DNA from: Symbiodinium natans
Taxonomy: Eukaryota; Sar; Dinophyceae; Suessiales; Symbiodiniaceae
Length of the DNA stretch: 64,000 nt
Direction: 5' to 3'
NCBI GenBank assembly: GCA_905221605.1
Contig: CAJNDS010001668.1
Location: 1,042,276 to 1,106,275, forward strand
The notes under the pieces are model-generated. The model saw nothing but the letters and a program-made list of their open reading frames with translations, ran no database searches and was not told the origin of the DNA. A program made the translations under genes and the position numbers. This document shows positions 10,320-20,884 of this stretch, piece by piece. Within the stretch, counting starts at the first letter, position 1. Each line of letters starts with the position of its first letter.

Positions 10320-10697
10320 AGGCCATCGAAGCTCCACAACCATAATGTGGGCCTATCTGTAATGGCCCCCAAATAGTTCGTGGTGGCAAAAATGGGCCTT
10401 ACTTCTTTGGGAGGGAGGAGGGCCGGCCTTCACCCTAAACTTTCCCTTTGTGCATACGCAAGAACTCTGTTGGTATCATCGTTGCTTCATGAAGAGATGC
10501 TACCAGCAACAAGAGGCTTCTTTTACATTGCTCGATGCCCGTCTCCTCGATACTCTGGCCAAAACGAAGCCCTCAACCCGCACTCTGAAACAGATCCGCT
10601 GCATTTCAACCCTAAAGACTAAATCCTATACAACCCTGGACCACCGCCCAAGGATCTCTTCGTTTTAGACATCTCCCACAACCCGCCGAATTTTTTA

Positions 10698-10790
10698 CAC
10701 ACCGCCGCGGTCTCAGTGCAGGGTCCCAGGCTTGTGGATTTCGGGCGTGGAGCCTCCACACAAAAGTTCGCGGCTGGCTCACCCTGCTGA
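10698..10790 (+). CDS. Exon island ending in a stop
   Basis: 30 codons reading HTAAVSVQGPRLVDFGRG to TGA, with mostly G/C third positions. It may belong to the same WD40-like gene. C-strand repeats upstream and G-strand downstream. Confidence 0.35.
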   Translation, partial: HTAAVSVQGPRLVDFGRGASTQKFAAGSPC

Positions 10791-11071
10791 GGATAGGGCT
10801 TAGGGGTTACTGCGGAATTTCATTTGAGAGTGGGTTTACAATGTCTACTAGGACCCATCTTACTGGACCCTGAAGCTCAAACTCACGTCGCTCGCCGGGG
10901 GACTGCTGTTCTTGCTAAACACTTCCGCTTCTGCTTCTGCTCTCATGATACGGATGTAGCTGATGTTACAGCCTTTTCCTGCTCTATGTACACCAGAAAT
11001 CGAGTGCCGAGGAAGCAAGAAACTTTAAGATCAACCCTATAAAGCCCGAGTCCTACGTGTCCTAGATCCTA

Positions 11072-11143
11072 CTTGAGCTCGTGGCTCTGGAGGTGGATCT
11101 GGCTTCCAAGCCTGCTTCCGACATCGCCTTCACTCAGGCGCCA
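11072..11143 (+). CDS. Exon island, WD40-gene region
   Basis: 24 open codons reading LELVALEVDLASKPASDIAF with good third-position GC. Strand-rich composition fits a propeller blade, but there is no diagnostic motif. Confidence 0.35.
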
Positions 11144-11418
11144 CCGAAAAAAACATCAAACCCTATACACCCTACACTCTAAACCCTAAACTAAAAGACA
11201 GATACTACAATAAAGACACCCCCCCCCCCGTAAGGGGCACCCAACCCCAGTCCGTAAAAATAAGCCGAAAAACTGCAGAAGGAACGCCAACCCCTAAAAC
11301 TTAGTTGTGGGCCCTCTTCCGGTGGACGGACAGGGATTGGCCCCCCTTTGCGCCCCTTAAGCCCCCTAAAGCCCCTTAAACCTCCCAAAATCTTATCAAC
11401 GCACCAGAGGAGCATATC

Positions 11419-11476
11419 CTTGTGGCCCACGCCGATTGCATCTCTGCGCTCGCGCTCACCGGCCGCGGAGAGGCGA
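11419..11476 (+). CDS. WD40-blade exon
   Basis: Reads LVAHADCISALALTGRGEA. L-x-x-H-x-D-x-I-S-x-L-A-L is a good match to the start of a WD40 repeat (l.gH.d.V.sla). It ends GCGAG|GTGATT, a plausible donor, with G-strand repeats after it. Confidence 0.55.
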
Positions 11477-11888
11477 GGTGATTTTAAGGCTTAGGTGTTA
11501 AGTCTTTGGGCTTGAGGTGCTTGGGAGAATTCCGACCTAAACCCCACGGGCTTTGAGGTTCAAAGTTCGGGCTAGGTCTGGCGCGCAGGCCTGAAACTCA
11601 AGGGTCGGGTTTTCTGCGCAGTTAAAGTTTGTATGTCTTGGCCGAAATAAAACCGCTGCTGCCATGATGATGGCACGGAGGCGGCCTCACTTAACCCTTC
11701 AAAACCGCACACCCAAATCCTTAGGATTTCATCTGGGTCTGCAAACTGAGCACCTAAACCTGAAACCCTGAATCCCAAACACCTGCACCCTAAACCCTCC
11801 TAAACCCTAAACATCTAACCATCCTAAACCCCGACAACCCTTAACCCCAAACCCTAGATGACCCAAACGTCTTAAAACCCCAACAACT

Positions 11889-11976
11889 GCAGAGGAGAGC
11901 CGCATCAACCGCATGGGCAGCTACCGAGCCAAGCACCTCCCCGAGCCGGAGGCCTCCGGTGGGAAGGATTTCGAAG
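11889..11976 (+). CDS. Exon island with telomere-repeat donor
   Basis: Open codons reading AEESRINRMGSYRAKHLPEP and ending ...DFE plus one base at GAAG|GTTTAGGG, so the donor GT is the first dinucleotide of a heptamer unit. C-strand repeats upstream. Lies inside the WD40-like gene but is not itself a recognisable blade. Confidence 0.55.
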
Positions 11977-12100
11977 GTTTAGGGTTTCAGGGTTTCAGTG
12001 TTTTGGGGTTTCAGGGGTTTAGGGCTTCAGGGGTTTAGGCTGGTTTGGGCATTTTATCAGGGATAGTGGAACCCAACCGAAACCGCACGAGTGGGCACAG

Positions 12101-12163
12101 GTCACCTTGCTCTCTGTGGCGGCAGCGCCGGAGCGCGATCTTCTCTTCGGAGGCCTGCGGGGG
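12101..12163 (+). CDS. WD40-blade exon
   Basis: After GGCACAG the frame reads VTLLSVAAAPERDLLFGGLRG. This fits the inner strands of a WD40 blade (vt.lavap....l.sGg.dg). Third positions strongly G/C. The frame is also open upstream to about 12089. Confidence 0.5.
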
Positions 12164-12469
12164 TGTGCATTTGGTTGGGGTTTGCGGGGCTTGGGGCCTG
12201 TTGGGGCGTTGCGGCTCAGGGTTTGGAGTTTAGGGTCATGCTTTCAGTGCTTGTGGACTTTAGGCTCGTTGAGGCCTTCGGGGTAGGGTTTGGAGAAAGT
12301 TGCATGGTTTCATGTGTGGTGGGCCGCACCCAGGCACCTGTCCAGACTCTCGGATTTTTAGGCGAAGGCCTCCGGGCCGTATTTGGCATCTGGGTTGCTT
12401 GCTCAGGACGGGTGGTCACGCCAGGGCCCATGGCTTATAGGGCTTAGGACGGGTGGTAGTCGCGCCACA

Positions 12470-12529
12470 AACGCTCGCGAAGGTTTCTCCGACGGCTCCG
12501 TGGCTGTCTGGTCCATGCGCGAGACCGAG
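12470..12529 (+). CDS. WD40-blade exon (DGSVAVW)
   Basis: Reads NAREGFSDGSVAVWSMRE. S-D-G-S-V-A-V-W is the classic WD40 repeat ending, with the Asp and the Trp of the WD dipeptide position. This is the strongest single motif for a propeller protein in this region. Third positions strongly G/C. Confidence 0.65.
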
Positions 12530-12882
12530 GCTGGACCCAACCCCTCAACCACTCGAAAAAGCCATCTGAAGCCATCGAAACCCCTAAGAAGCCCTGAACC
12601 CCTAGACCCCTGAGCCCCTCCCCTAAATTTAAATTCAACATGGCAAAACCCCTAAACATGAAAAGAGGGACGTCTGGCGGGTTGTTCCAGGATAGAGTCT
12701 CTCGGATCTGGGAGCATTCTTCATAAGAGATCCTGTACGCACCTCCAGGGCTCAACGCCAACATCATGGGGTGCTTCGGGGACAGGGGTCCAAGGGGTGT
12801 CGGTAACCCACAATTCACAGGTTCCCAAATATTCCCTCAAGCTGCGCCATGTACCGTAAACTCTAAACCCTGTAATTTGCAG

Positions 12883-12993
12883 GCCGTCGTAGTTCTCCAA
12901 GCTCACCAGTGCGACGTCACCAGTTTGGCCCGGGGCGCCAGAGAGGGCTACGGCACGGCTTCCGGCTTTTGCGCAGGGACTTGGGTCTGCGAG
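12883..12993 (+). CDS. WD40-blade exon
   Basis: A clean acceptor (TAATTTGCAG) is followed by AVVVLQAHQCDVTSLA and later GYGTASGF. L-x-x-H-x-x-x-V-T-S-L-A followed by T-A-S-G is a typical WD40 repeat start and strand b. The 3' boundary is uncertain. Confidence 0.6.
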
Positions 12994-13239
12994 GGGAGGA
13001 GGCTGCAAACACATCGCACCTTTGATGAACCTCAACATCTAACCCCACAAGCCCCCCAAACCCCCGAAACCTCAACCCCCTATTCCCCCTATTCCCCAAG
13101 CCCCTTGAGCCCCAAACCCCTTGAGCCCCGACCCTGATTCCCTAAACTCTGAACCTCGAACCATGAACCCTAAACCCTCTACCCTCTACCCTAAACCCTA
13201 AACCCCAAACCCTAAACCCCCAAAGAATCGCCCCCCGGG

Positions 13240-13310
13240 CACAAGGTTTGGATCGAGGAGCCGCCCTGGGGGCCGGTGCTCTACACGGGCGGCGGGGATG
13301 GCAAGGCGGG
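13240..13310 (+). CDS. WD40-blade exon with telomere-repeat donor
   Basis: Reads HKVWIEEPPWGPVLYTGG then GDGKAG. L-Y-T-G-G-G-D-G-K is the WD40 sGG.Dg.v turn. It ends GGCGGG|GTTTAGGG, so the donor is inside the repeat. CCCTAAA-type repeats run up to the exon. Confidence 0.6.
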
Positions 13311-14112
13311 GTTTAGGGTTTAGGGTTTAGGGTTTAGGGTTTAGGGCTTATATGCTTTACAAGGTTTATAGGGGTTAGAAGGTTCATACTGTTTGTAGGA
13401 TATGTAGGGTATATCGCTTATATAAGGTTGTACAAGGTTTAGAAGGTTTATTCAGGTTTGTAAGGTTTGTCGGGTTTTGAGGGTCTATGAGGTTTGTGGG
13501 GCTTATAAGGTTTACAAGGCTCAAAGGGTTTATAAGGTTTATGGCACTCCGACCCGGAAACGGATTTGGCGGCTTTAACAGTTTTGGGTTTCCATTTTTG
13601 CAGGGCCATAGCCCTCAGCGATAGTCCCAAGCCTTGAACTGTTTGTCAAGTACAGCTGTAGGGTCTGAGCATCGTTCAGGGCTTCAGCTTCTCTGCAGGG
13701 CCCCAAAAGGAAAGAAGGGTTAGAAGCAACGTAGGCTTTGCTGTTCCCATGCGATGTCTGGCACCACGAACTGGGGTGCTAAGCCCTAAGCCCCAAAAAA
13801 ACCTTGCAGGCTCAAGTGCCTGACGCGAAAAAACATCGAAAGAGCTTGTCCCCCCATGAAAAGCCTCTAAAGGCCTCCAAAATTCAACCCTCCCCTCCTT
13901 CAAAGTCCTTAATCCCCTTGAACACGCGACCAAAAGACCCCAAACTCCCTGAACCCTAGATTCCTTAAGCCCCCTTAACCTCCCGAAAATCCTGTATAAA
14001 CCCACTAAGCCCCCAAATCCAAAAAGTCCTAAAGCTCCTAAAGCCCAAAACTACGAAGCTTCCCTGAACCTCCCTATGCCCTAGACCTCCCTAAACCCTT
14101 TGCCCTGTGTGG

Positions 14113-14163
14113 AAGGTCACTAGCTGGAACCTGAACCTGAATCAAGAGGCTGCCTGGCTTGCG
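14113..14163 (+). CDS. Exon island with GTAAAG donor
   Basis: Reads KVTSWNLNLNQEAAWLA and ends GCG|GTAAAG, a canonical donor. VTSWNL could be another WD40 strand. C-strand repeats upstream. Confidence 0.45.
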
Positions 14164-14683
14164 GTAAAGAAAGGGCAAGGGTTGAGGGCTAATAGGGTTT
14201 CGGGGTGGTTTGAGGTTGGTGTCTCTTGTTGGGAGGGGGTCCTATGATTAACGGGCGGGCCTCGAGTTTTTTCAAGATCTGGGATGGGGCCCTGTTAACA
14301 GCCATCCCTCTGATTTAGATCGACCCGCTCCCCCTCAAGGCTTTATGTTGCGTGTTCTGGGTTGTAGAGTGTGGGGTGCGCAGCTAGTTCAGGGTTGAAA
14401 GCGGAGCCCCAAAGCGTTCTCCTAGGAAGATCCTGAAACCCCTCCCAACCTCAAGCCCGGCGCCCGTCAGGATTTTTCCTTGTGGGCGCCGATGAGCAGC
14501 CCTGGCACCTTTTTTTGCACCTTCTGGGCACCTTCACTCCAACAGTTCAATACTGTCGACCCTTCAGTATCACATGAATCAGGGAATATTCCCCGAGCTC
14601 TAGAGCTTAGTATCAGGATTCCCGGTACCATTTAAGGACTATGAAGGGACACCAAGTTCAAGGGATCTTGCAGTCTCCGCGTG

Positions 14684-14684
<1 letters not shown>

Positions 14685-14716
<32 letters not shown>
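14685..14716. repeat. Poly-G run
   Basis: About 32 consecutive G, then a second short G run after AA. Length unreliable. Confidence 0.9.
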
Positions 14717-14717
<1 letters not shown>

Positions 14718-14764
14718 AGGGGGGGGGAAGGTTAGGGCAAGTATAACAAGCTGAAAGCTTAATT

Positions 14765-15690
14765 GAGCCACTCAAACACACCTTTTTGAGCTGTGTATGA
14801 CCTAAACCCCGTTCTCCAGCTCTCTACCACCCTAACCCAAAAAAGATGTTTTTGGCCGCTTGAGCTGGTCAGGATGCAGGGTCTAGGGGTCTTTCGGGTC
14901 CAGGTCTCGCTCTTGGTCACAGGAACGGTCGAGCTCACCAGCTTCAACGAGCCGAGGGACTCCACAGATGATGCAACAATTCACCCTGAACCGCAACCTC
15001 ACCCTTCACCCCTGGTCCCAACATCTCAACCCCTAACTCCTTACAAGCCTAATCCCTAGAAACCCCCCAAGCCCCCGTAGTGTGTTCCCCAACAGACAAA
15101 AGACAAAGAAACCTAACTAAGCCCGAAACACACTCTCAACCGATGCCAGGCGGTAGAATGCCGGCACTGTCCACACCTGCACCTCTCAGCTTCGGGCAGG
15201 CCCGCTGGAGGGTTCATGGGTTTTGGGCTTAGGGCTTAGTTAGCGCTTAGGCTTAGGGTTTAGAGTTTAGGGTTTCGGGTTAAGGGGCTAGTGTACGGTT
15301 TGTTCGGGTGAAACGTGCTGAGTGCAGGTTCATGCATAGTTAGTAAGGCTGTAAGTCCCCAACTAATGTCAAAACGAGTCTCTAAAGGAACCGGCGCCAG
15401 GGATGTTAGGGTTTGAAAGAGGTTTGGGGTGTTTTGCGGAGCGTCCCTTAGATGCTTGAAGGCTCTGAGCCCTTTTCCTTCTCTTTCTGGGGTTCGGTTT
15501 CCTGTTGAACCCATTGCACAAGAAAAGCTCTACGTTAGACATCCGGCTGTGAGGGAATCTTGCTCCCCAGCAGGCTCCATCCACGACCATGGATAACGAG
15601 GCCTGGTGCAAGTTTCTTTCATTCTTTGCAGAAAATTCAGGAACATAGGCAATGTTGATGGCCATTTGTTCTTGGCAGGAAGCCTAAAAC
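14765..15690. other. No supported gene
   Basis: Open frames exist on both strands but none is clearly better than its antisense. A short C-strand zone near 15000-15060 and a G-strand zone near 15210-15300 suggest an exon around 15160-15215 that I cannot frame. Confidence 0.4.
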
Positions 15691-15882
15691 CTAAGCCCCG
15701 ATGAAACCCATCATGGACGACGTGTTACTTTGCTCGAAAAAGTCATCCCTCTAAGCCCTAAACTCCCTAAGCCCCTATAGACTCTTAAACCCTAAACTCC
15801 CCCCCCCCCCCCAAAAAAAAAAAAACTGCCCAAAATCCTTGCACCCGATATAAGCCCCTCGAAGCCGAAAGCCCTTCCGTAG

Positions 15883-15936
15883 GCGCTGAGCGCGTTCGAT
15901 CCCAGCTTCGGCACGGGGCCAGTCCTTCAAGGAGGC
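15883..15936 (+). CDS. Possible exon island
   Basis: After CCGTAG the frame reads ALSAFDPSFGTGPVLQGG. C-strand repeats and a C-run precede it and G-strand repeats follow, which fits the exon polarity pattern. Product unknown. Confidence 0.35.
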
Positions 15937-16682
15937 CTTTTAAAGGTTGAGGGCTGCGGGTTCAGCACCTGGTGTTGCGGGTTGCAGGGTTTAAGGTCTT
16001 CAAATGTTTGGAACCTAGGTGTTAGGATTCAGTGTTGAGGGTTGTAGGGTTTGAGGTTTTCAAATGTTTGGAACCAGGTTTAAGACGATCCAGGGTTGCG
16101 GGCTTGGGGTTGGGATCTATGGTTTGAGGCTTGTGAGGGTGTAGGGACTAGGATCCAGTTTTTCGGGTCCGGGCTTATAGGGCTTAGGGTTTGTGATGTA
16201 GGGTTTCAGCTTCAGGGCTCAGGGTTTAGGATCTAGGGTTGGGCTTAGGGTTTACGGCCTGATTGGAGGTTCATGGGCAGTTCTGTCTGCGCATATAAGA
16301 GTAGCTAGAGAATGCAAAGAGACCTTGACTTGGGGGGGGGGGGGGGGAACATCCACATAACCTACTTCTTACTTTGTGATCCTGCAAGTAGGGTTTATCC
16401 GGAACGTGATGCGGTCTGGTATTGAAGGGATCTTGAACTGCCCCGCCCTTACCCAAAAAAATTGTCCAAAGAGCCCTCAGTGAAGCCTTGCCTGGGTCTT
16501 ATGTTTTAGGTGGTGGTATACTTTGGGTGGGTGGGCTTTGATTTGGGGGTTTGGATTTTCGGGTCCTCAAGTCAAGGTTTAGGGCCAAGAGTTTCTGATC
16601 TTGGGGTTTGGATTGTGGGGTTTCCCCCCCCCCCCAACAAAAACAAAAGGAAAAACTAAGAACGCACACAAGATTGAAAAGC

Positions 16683-16769
16683 AAGTCGTCTGTACGGTTC
16701 ACAAGCTTCTGTCGGCGAGGCTACTCGGACCCATTTGCCTTGGAGCCGGGCCGGCGCGTGAACCCACAG
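16683..16769 (+). CDS. Exon island with GT donor
   Basis: Reads KSSVRFTSFCRRGYSDPF to NPQ and ends CCACAG|GTGTGC. G-strand repeats follow. It lies 200 nt before the first nuclease ORF but no joining frame is evident. Product unknown. Confidence 0.4.
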
Positions 16770-16995
16770 GTGTGCGAGTTCAGTAGGGTTCAGGGTTTGA
16801 TGGGTTCAAGGTTTGAGTTCTATATGGTTGAAAGTTTAGGGGAGGCGGGGGAGACCAGGCCGAGCCAACAAGGATCAGAGAGGCAGAGAGAGGAGGCAGG
16901 ATTCCATTGGGGCAGCCCTCACCTCGGAGCTCTTGCAGTCTAGAGGCAGATCCCTACGTGTAGATATAGACGCCGGAGCCGTGGATGGCCACAGG

Positions 16996-18633
16996 ATGCT
17001 GAGTTTGGCAAGCTTGTTCGCCGATGCAAAGAGCTGCAGGGGCTTTGTTCCGAAGGTCCGGCACGTCGGACGACCTCGGAGCTTGGGGCATCAAGGAGCA
17101 CCTACATCTCGAGCACCTGCATCTCGATCCTGGCTGGCTGCCGTTGCAGGTGGCGTGGTGAGTTTCCGGAGCCTTTCGGCCCGCAAGTGCAAGCCTGTTG
17201 CGAAGGGCCAGTGGCATTCGCACTCGACGGGCCCCGACGAAACGAACTTGCAGCGCGACGGCCGCGAGGGGGAGGTCCTCCACTCCTCAGCTCCGCGAGT
17301 GGGCCGCAGGAAGAAGCAGAAAAAAGAAGCGGTCAAGAGGGCTGCGCTCCAGAGGCTGAGGGACCATGCGGCCAGCAAGGGTGGGAAATGCATTTCAGAG
17401 ACGTACATGAACTGCATGTCGAAGGTCCGGTGGGAGTGCAAATTGGGGCACAGGTGGATGGCCACGCCGAACAGTGTGCTGAACGGCGGAAGCTGGTGTC
17501 CTCGCTGCAGCATCAACAAGAGGAGCCTCGGCTTGCACCAACTCCAAGAGCACGCGAGGAAAAGAGGCGGCAGGTGCTTGTCCGACGAGTACCGGAACGC
17601 TCATACCAAGGTTCGCTGTCAGTGCAAGCTGGGACACACCTGGGAGGCCACGGCGAACATGGTGTTGAACAAAGGGACCTGGTGCCCCGAGTGCGCTCGC
17701 GCAACAAAATCACGGTCAAAGCGAAGCTTGAGGGACTTGCAGGAGCATGCCGCCACCCGTAGAGGCAAATGCTTGGCTACTGAATATGTTGGCGTCATGG
17801 CGAAAGTTCCGTGGCAGTGCGAGAAAGGCCACACTTGGAGTGCGCGTGCAGACAGCGTGTTGAATATGAAGACCTGGTGCCCGGCCTGCGCGCAGAATGC
17901 ACCCCTGGGCTTGGAGCGACTGCGGAGCCACGCCGCCCGCCTTGGTGGAGAGTGCCTGGCCAAGGACTACGAGAACAACCGCATCAAGGTGCGATGGAAG
18001 TGCAGCTCTGGCCATGTATGGCGAGCAACTCCGAATAATGTCATCATCAAGGGCACCTGGTGCCCCGAGTGCCAGAAGATCGGCCTGGCACGTCTGCAGG
18101 CGCACGCCGCGTCGTTAGGCGGCAGGTGTCTGTCCATGAAGTATAGCAACCGTGAAGCGAAGGTTCTTTGGGAATGCCAGCTCGGCCACAGGTGGAAAGC
18201 CTGCGCCGCTAACATCCTTCATCAGCAGAGCTGGTGCCCTCAGTGCGCGGCCAGCACTTGGAAGACGGAAGCTGAAATCCGGAGCATTCTGGAAGCCATC
18301 TTCGCCCCTTCAATGTTCGAGTCGTCCTATCCCGCGTTTCTGGGAGGTCTGCAGTTGGATGGGTACTGCTCCGAGCTGTCCTTGGCTTTCGAGTACCAGG
18401 GGGAGCAGCACTATGATCCTGACAACTACTTCCATTTCGGCGACCCTTCAAGCTTTCAGAGTCAGCTGGAGAGGGATGAAAGGAAGCGCCAGCTTTGCGA
18501 AGGGGCCGGCGTGCGGCTGGTGCTGGTGCCGTGTTTTGCAAACGACAAGCGCCTTTTTGTGCTCACAGCTCTGCTTCAGTGGTTCTCCATGGCTCAGATC
18601 ACGGTCCCCATGTTGTCGCAAGCTGGCAGCTAG
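16996..18633 (+). CDS. Zinc-ribbon repeat / endonuclease-like protein, copy 1
   Basis: 545 residues in one uninterrupted frame. ATG 16996 is chosen because the matching ATG is conserved in all five copies and no in-frame ATG lies upstream. A basic N-terminal region of about 115 residues contains SWLAAVAGGVVSF, which might be a targeting or membrane-associated segment. Five repeats of about 60 residues follow (118-417), each of the form HA..GG.CL...Y.N...KV.W.C..GH.W......VL...WCP.C; the Cys, His and CP.C residues should bind zinc. Residues 420-545 form a restriction-endonuclease-like domain with helix KTEAEIRSILEAIF, Asp455 in LDGY and Glu466 in FEYQGEQHY, like the D...ExQ/K core of PD-(D/E)XK or Vsr-like nucleases. 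Similar architectures are known in bacteria and large DNA viruses. DNA binding and cleavage are inferred. Confidence 0.88.
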   Translation: MLSLASLFADAKSCRGFVPKVRHVGRPRSLGHQGAPTSRAPASRSWLAAVAGGVVSFRSLSARKCKPVAKGQWHSHSTGPDETNLQRDGREGEVLHSSAPRVGRRKKQKKEAVKRAALQRLRDHAASKGGKCISETYMNCMSKVRWECKLGHRWMATPNSVLNGGSWCPRCSINKRSLGLHQLQEHARKRGGRCLSDEYRNAHTKVRCQCKLGHTWEATANMVLNKGTWCPECARATKSRSKRSLRDLQEHAATRRGKCLATEYVGVMAKVPWQCEKGHTWSARADSVLNMKTWCPACAQNAPLGLERLRSHAARLGGECLAKDYENNRIKVRWKCSSGHVWRATPNNVIIKGTWCPECQKIGLARLQAHAASLGGRCLSMKYSNREAKVLWECQLGHRWKACAANILHQQSWCPQCAASTWKTEAEIRSILEAIFAPSMFESSYPAFLGGLQLDGYCSELSLAFEYQGEQHYDPDNYFHFGDPSSFQSQLERDERKRQLCEGAGVRLVLVPCFANDKRLFVLTALLQWFSMAQITVPMLSQAGS

Positions 18634-19406
18634 TTGTTTGTCACTTCCACACCGCACACAGAGGGCCGCGTCAGTGGTTGCCTTTGGGTGGGGCCAACAT
18701 AACTTGCAGCCTGGTTGCTCGTAAGCAATTCGATGCGAGAATTTGCAGCGATTGTCATGTATCTGCTGCAGACCGGCGCAGGTGGGCGAAAGTCGATCTA
18801 AACGCTGAACCTTAACCCCACCCTTCCATCCGTCCATCCGTCCCTGTCTTCGGGTTTCGTAGGGTTTTGTGGAGGATTTCAGAGGGAAGGGTCTTTAGGG
18901 TATCAAGGGTTTGGGGCTTCATGTTTGTTCGAGTTGGGTCTGAGGGAGCTTTGTGGATTCAACTTGCGGGTTCTGGTGGTCTGGGAGTTGATGGACATGG
19001 GGAGTGTTGAAGAATTGATGAGCCCCTTGAAGCCCCAGAAACGTTCCTTTTTTGGCAGCTAAGTCGGGCCTTGGGTTTGTGCTGAACCCCAAAGGCTTCC
19101 TACAGGAATCTATGCATCCTCAACACCCGGGAAATAGCCCTCTTCTCCTGGGGCCACCTAGGAGGTAGCCGTATGGGGTTCAAATGGTGCAGCCAGACAG
19201 GGGTCAAGCATTTTAGGTTCTCTGAAACATGAACATCAGTTGAGTGCTTCTTTTTGAGAAGGTTTGGGTGTAGGGCTTCCCCCCCCTGGAGACATTCCTC
19301 TTGTTTTGCAATGGCTACCTGTAACCGTAGGCCTCCGAGCATGAACCCTTAAGGTCGACCCTAAAAAGCCTAGTCCCCAAAACGCCGAACCTGTTTAGGG
19401 TTTCTT
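18634..19406. other. Conserved 3' flank of nuclease copy 1, no gene seen
   Basis: Begins with a block conserved after copies 2 and 3 (GCAATTCGATGCGAGAATTT, then CTGCTGCAGACC, CGCAGGTGGGC and AAGTCGAT), a likely 3' UTR. It then passes into G-strand and finally C-strand repeat before the island at 19407. Confidence 0.5.
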
Positions 19407-19481
19407 CAACCCTTGCGCAAGGCGCTGAAGAAGGAAGGCGACTCTGACTCCGACAACGATCTGGTGGATGCGTTTCACTGA
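19407..19481 (+). CDS. Unit-gene island alpha, unit 1
   Basis: 24 codons then TGA: QPLRKALKKEG followed by DSDSDNDLVDAFH. Repeated in all four units with mainly synonymous or conservative changes, so it is very probably coding. An acidic Ser/Asp tail ending in a stop suggests the C-terminus of a protein. Family unknown. Confidence 0.6.
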   Translation, partial: QPLRKALKKEGDSDSDNDLVDAFH

Positions 19482-19695
19482 GGGCGCCGAGCCTAAACCC
19501 CCTCAGATGGCCCGGCGCGCAACCCTTCCAGTCTCTATAGACCCAACATCCGAGAACGCCAGCAAAAGCCCATACAATTCGGCAGAAAGGCCTAAAGCCT
19601 GCAACGAATTCATGCTGGGCCCCCGATAAAACCCGAGAGCCCACAGCACTAAGCCCTGAACCCCAAAACCTATAGGGCAAGGGAGTCAGGGGTAG

Positions 19696-19794
19696 AATCG
19701 GCAGAAGTGGCACCCCGGCGGGCTGTGTGGCCAAAAGTTTGACGAGCGCTTCCTGGCCGGGACCATATGCCAGCCTGAGACCGAAATTGTCTAA
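19696..19794 (+). CDS. Unit-gene island beta, unit 1
   Basis: 32 codons and a stop, reading NRQKWHPGGLCGQKFDERF then LAGTIC. Units 3 and 4 keep KCDERxLGR in the same frame, indicating selection on protein. The first part may be intron, the exon starting after GGCAG at about 19705. Small Cys-containing segment, family unknown. Confidence 0.55.
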   Translation, partial: NRQKWHPGGLCGQKFDERFLAGTICQPETEIV

Positions 19795-20130
19795 GCCCTC
19801 CTGCGGGGTGTTTAGGGTCAGGACGATGCGGTAAGAGAGAGGCGATCGGACCAGACAGGCGTGCTCCGTTAGCAAGACAGGGGGCCGAACAGAGACAGCT
19901 GAGTCACGGGCTCACGTCACACGCTGAGGACCACCAACACTTCCTCTAGGACCTACATTGACATGTCAATGTATGCACGCAGGGGCCTTGTGGAGCTTAG
20001 AGTGGAGGCATCTCAGGGCCTCCAACATCCAAATCCCTTCCCAAACCCAACCAAAAGCCGAGGTTTTTGTTTGGTGCTACAAATTGCACAAACAGGGCAC
20101 CGTAGACCGTAGACCTCTCACGGCTTGCAG

Positions 20131-20172
20131 CCATGAACTCGCCACGCGCATCGTGGAGGCCAACCCCGAGTT
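20131..20172 (+). CDS. Unit-gene island gamma, unit 1
   Basis: After CTTGCAG the frame reads HELATRIVEANPE and then meets G-strand repeat. Conserved in all units (HELATRMVADSHGG in unit 4). Short helical segment of the unrecognised unit gene. Confidence 0.5.
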
Positions 20173-20747
20173 AGGGTCAAGGGTTGAGGGTGAAGCGGCC
20201 AGAGTTCAGAGTCTAGGGTTCACGGGACGAGTATAAACTGACACCACCCGTAGTTTGTACAGTTCCAAATCATCAAAGCAAGACATAGGCGTCACATCCG
20301 TGGAGCCCCAAGCTGAAGGGGTTCAGAATCCTCTTAGGGGTGTTAAGGTTTCAGGATGTTTCAGACTTCTGGGCAGCTACACTGCTTCGGGAGTAAGATA
20401 CTCACATCCCCGAACCACTCCCAAACCCTCAAGACCCCTAAACCCCATGAACTGCAAAACCCCCCTAAACCTTATTGCTACTGGTTCCGGGGAAATGGGG
20501 CTTTAGGGTTCTCACCGTGAAATTCCACTTCGAAGCTTCAGCTGCGCAGTCCCAGAGACTTTCTGGACCTTTCAAGCCTCAAAGCAGGGTTTAGGGTTTT
20601 GACCTTGGGGTTTATTCGGCTCGTCAGCCCCACTTTCAAATATAGGCCCCAGAGGTTTGAACGTAATTTCTGGGTCTTAGAGTTTATGGGATCTAGGTGC
20701 AAACGGCCCGAAACCCTTCAGCCAAGCGGGAGCCAGCAAGGGTTTCT

Positions 20748-20770
20748 GAGAGAGAGAGAGAGAGAGAGAG
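20748..20770. repeat. (GA)n microsatellite in unit 2 leader
   Basis: Eleven GA units immediately before the conserved leader of nuclease copy 2. A related GA-rich tract precedes copy 5 at 63.2 kb, so it belongs to the duplicated segment. Confidence 0.85.
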
Positions 20771-20884
20771 TCTTAAACATGCTGGGAAACTTCGTTTGGC
20801 AAGCTGCAACATCCTGGCTTTGTTGTTCCCCCCGCCTTGTTGCTTCTGTACACGTAGGCGTCGGAGCCCGAGGATGGCCCTAGG

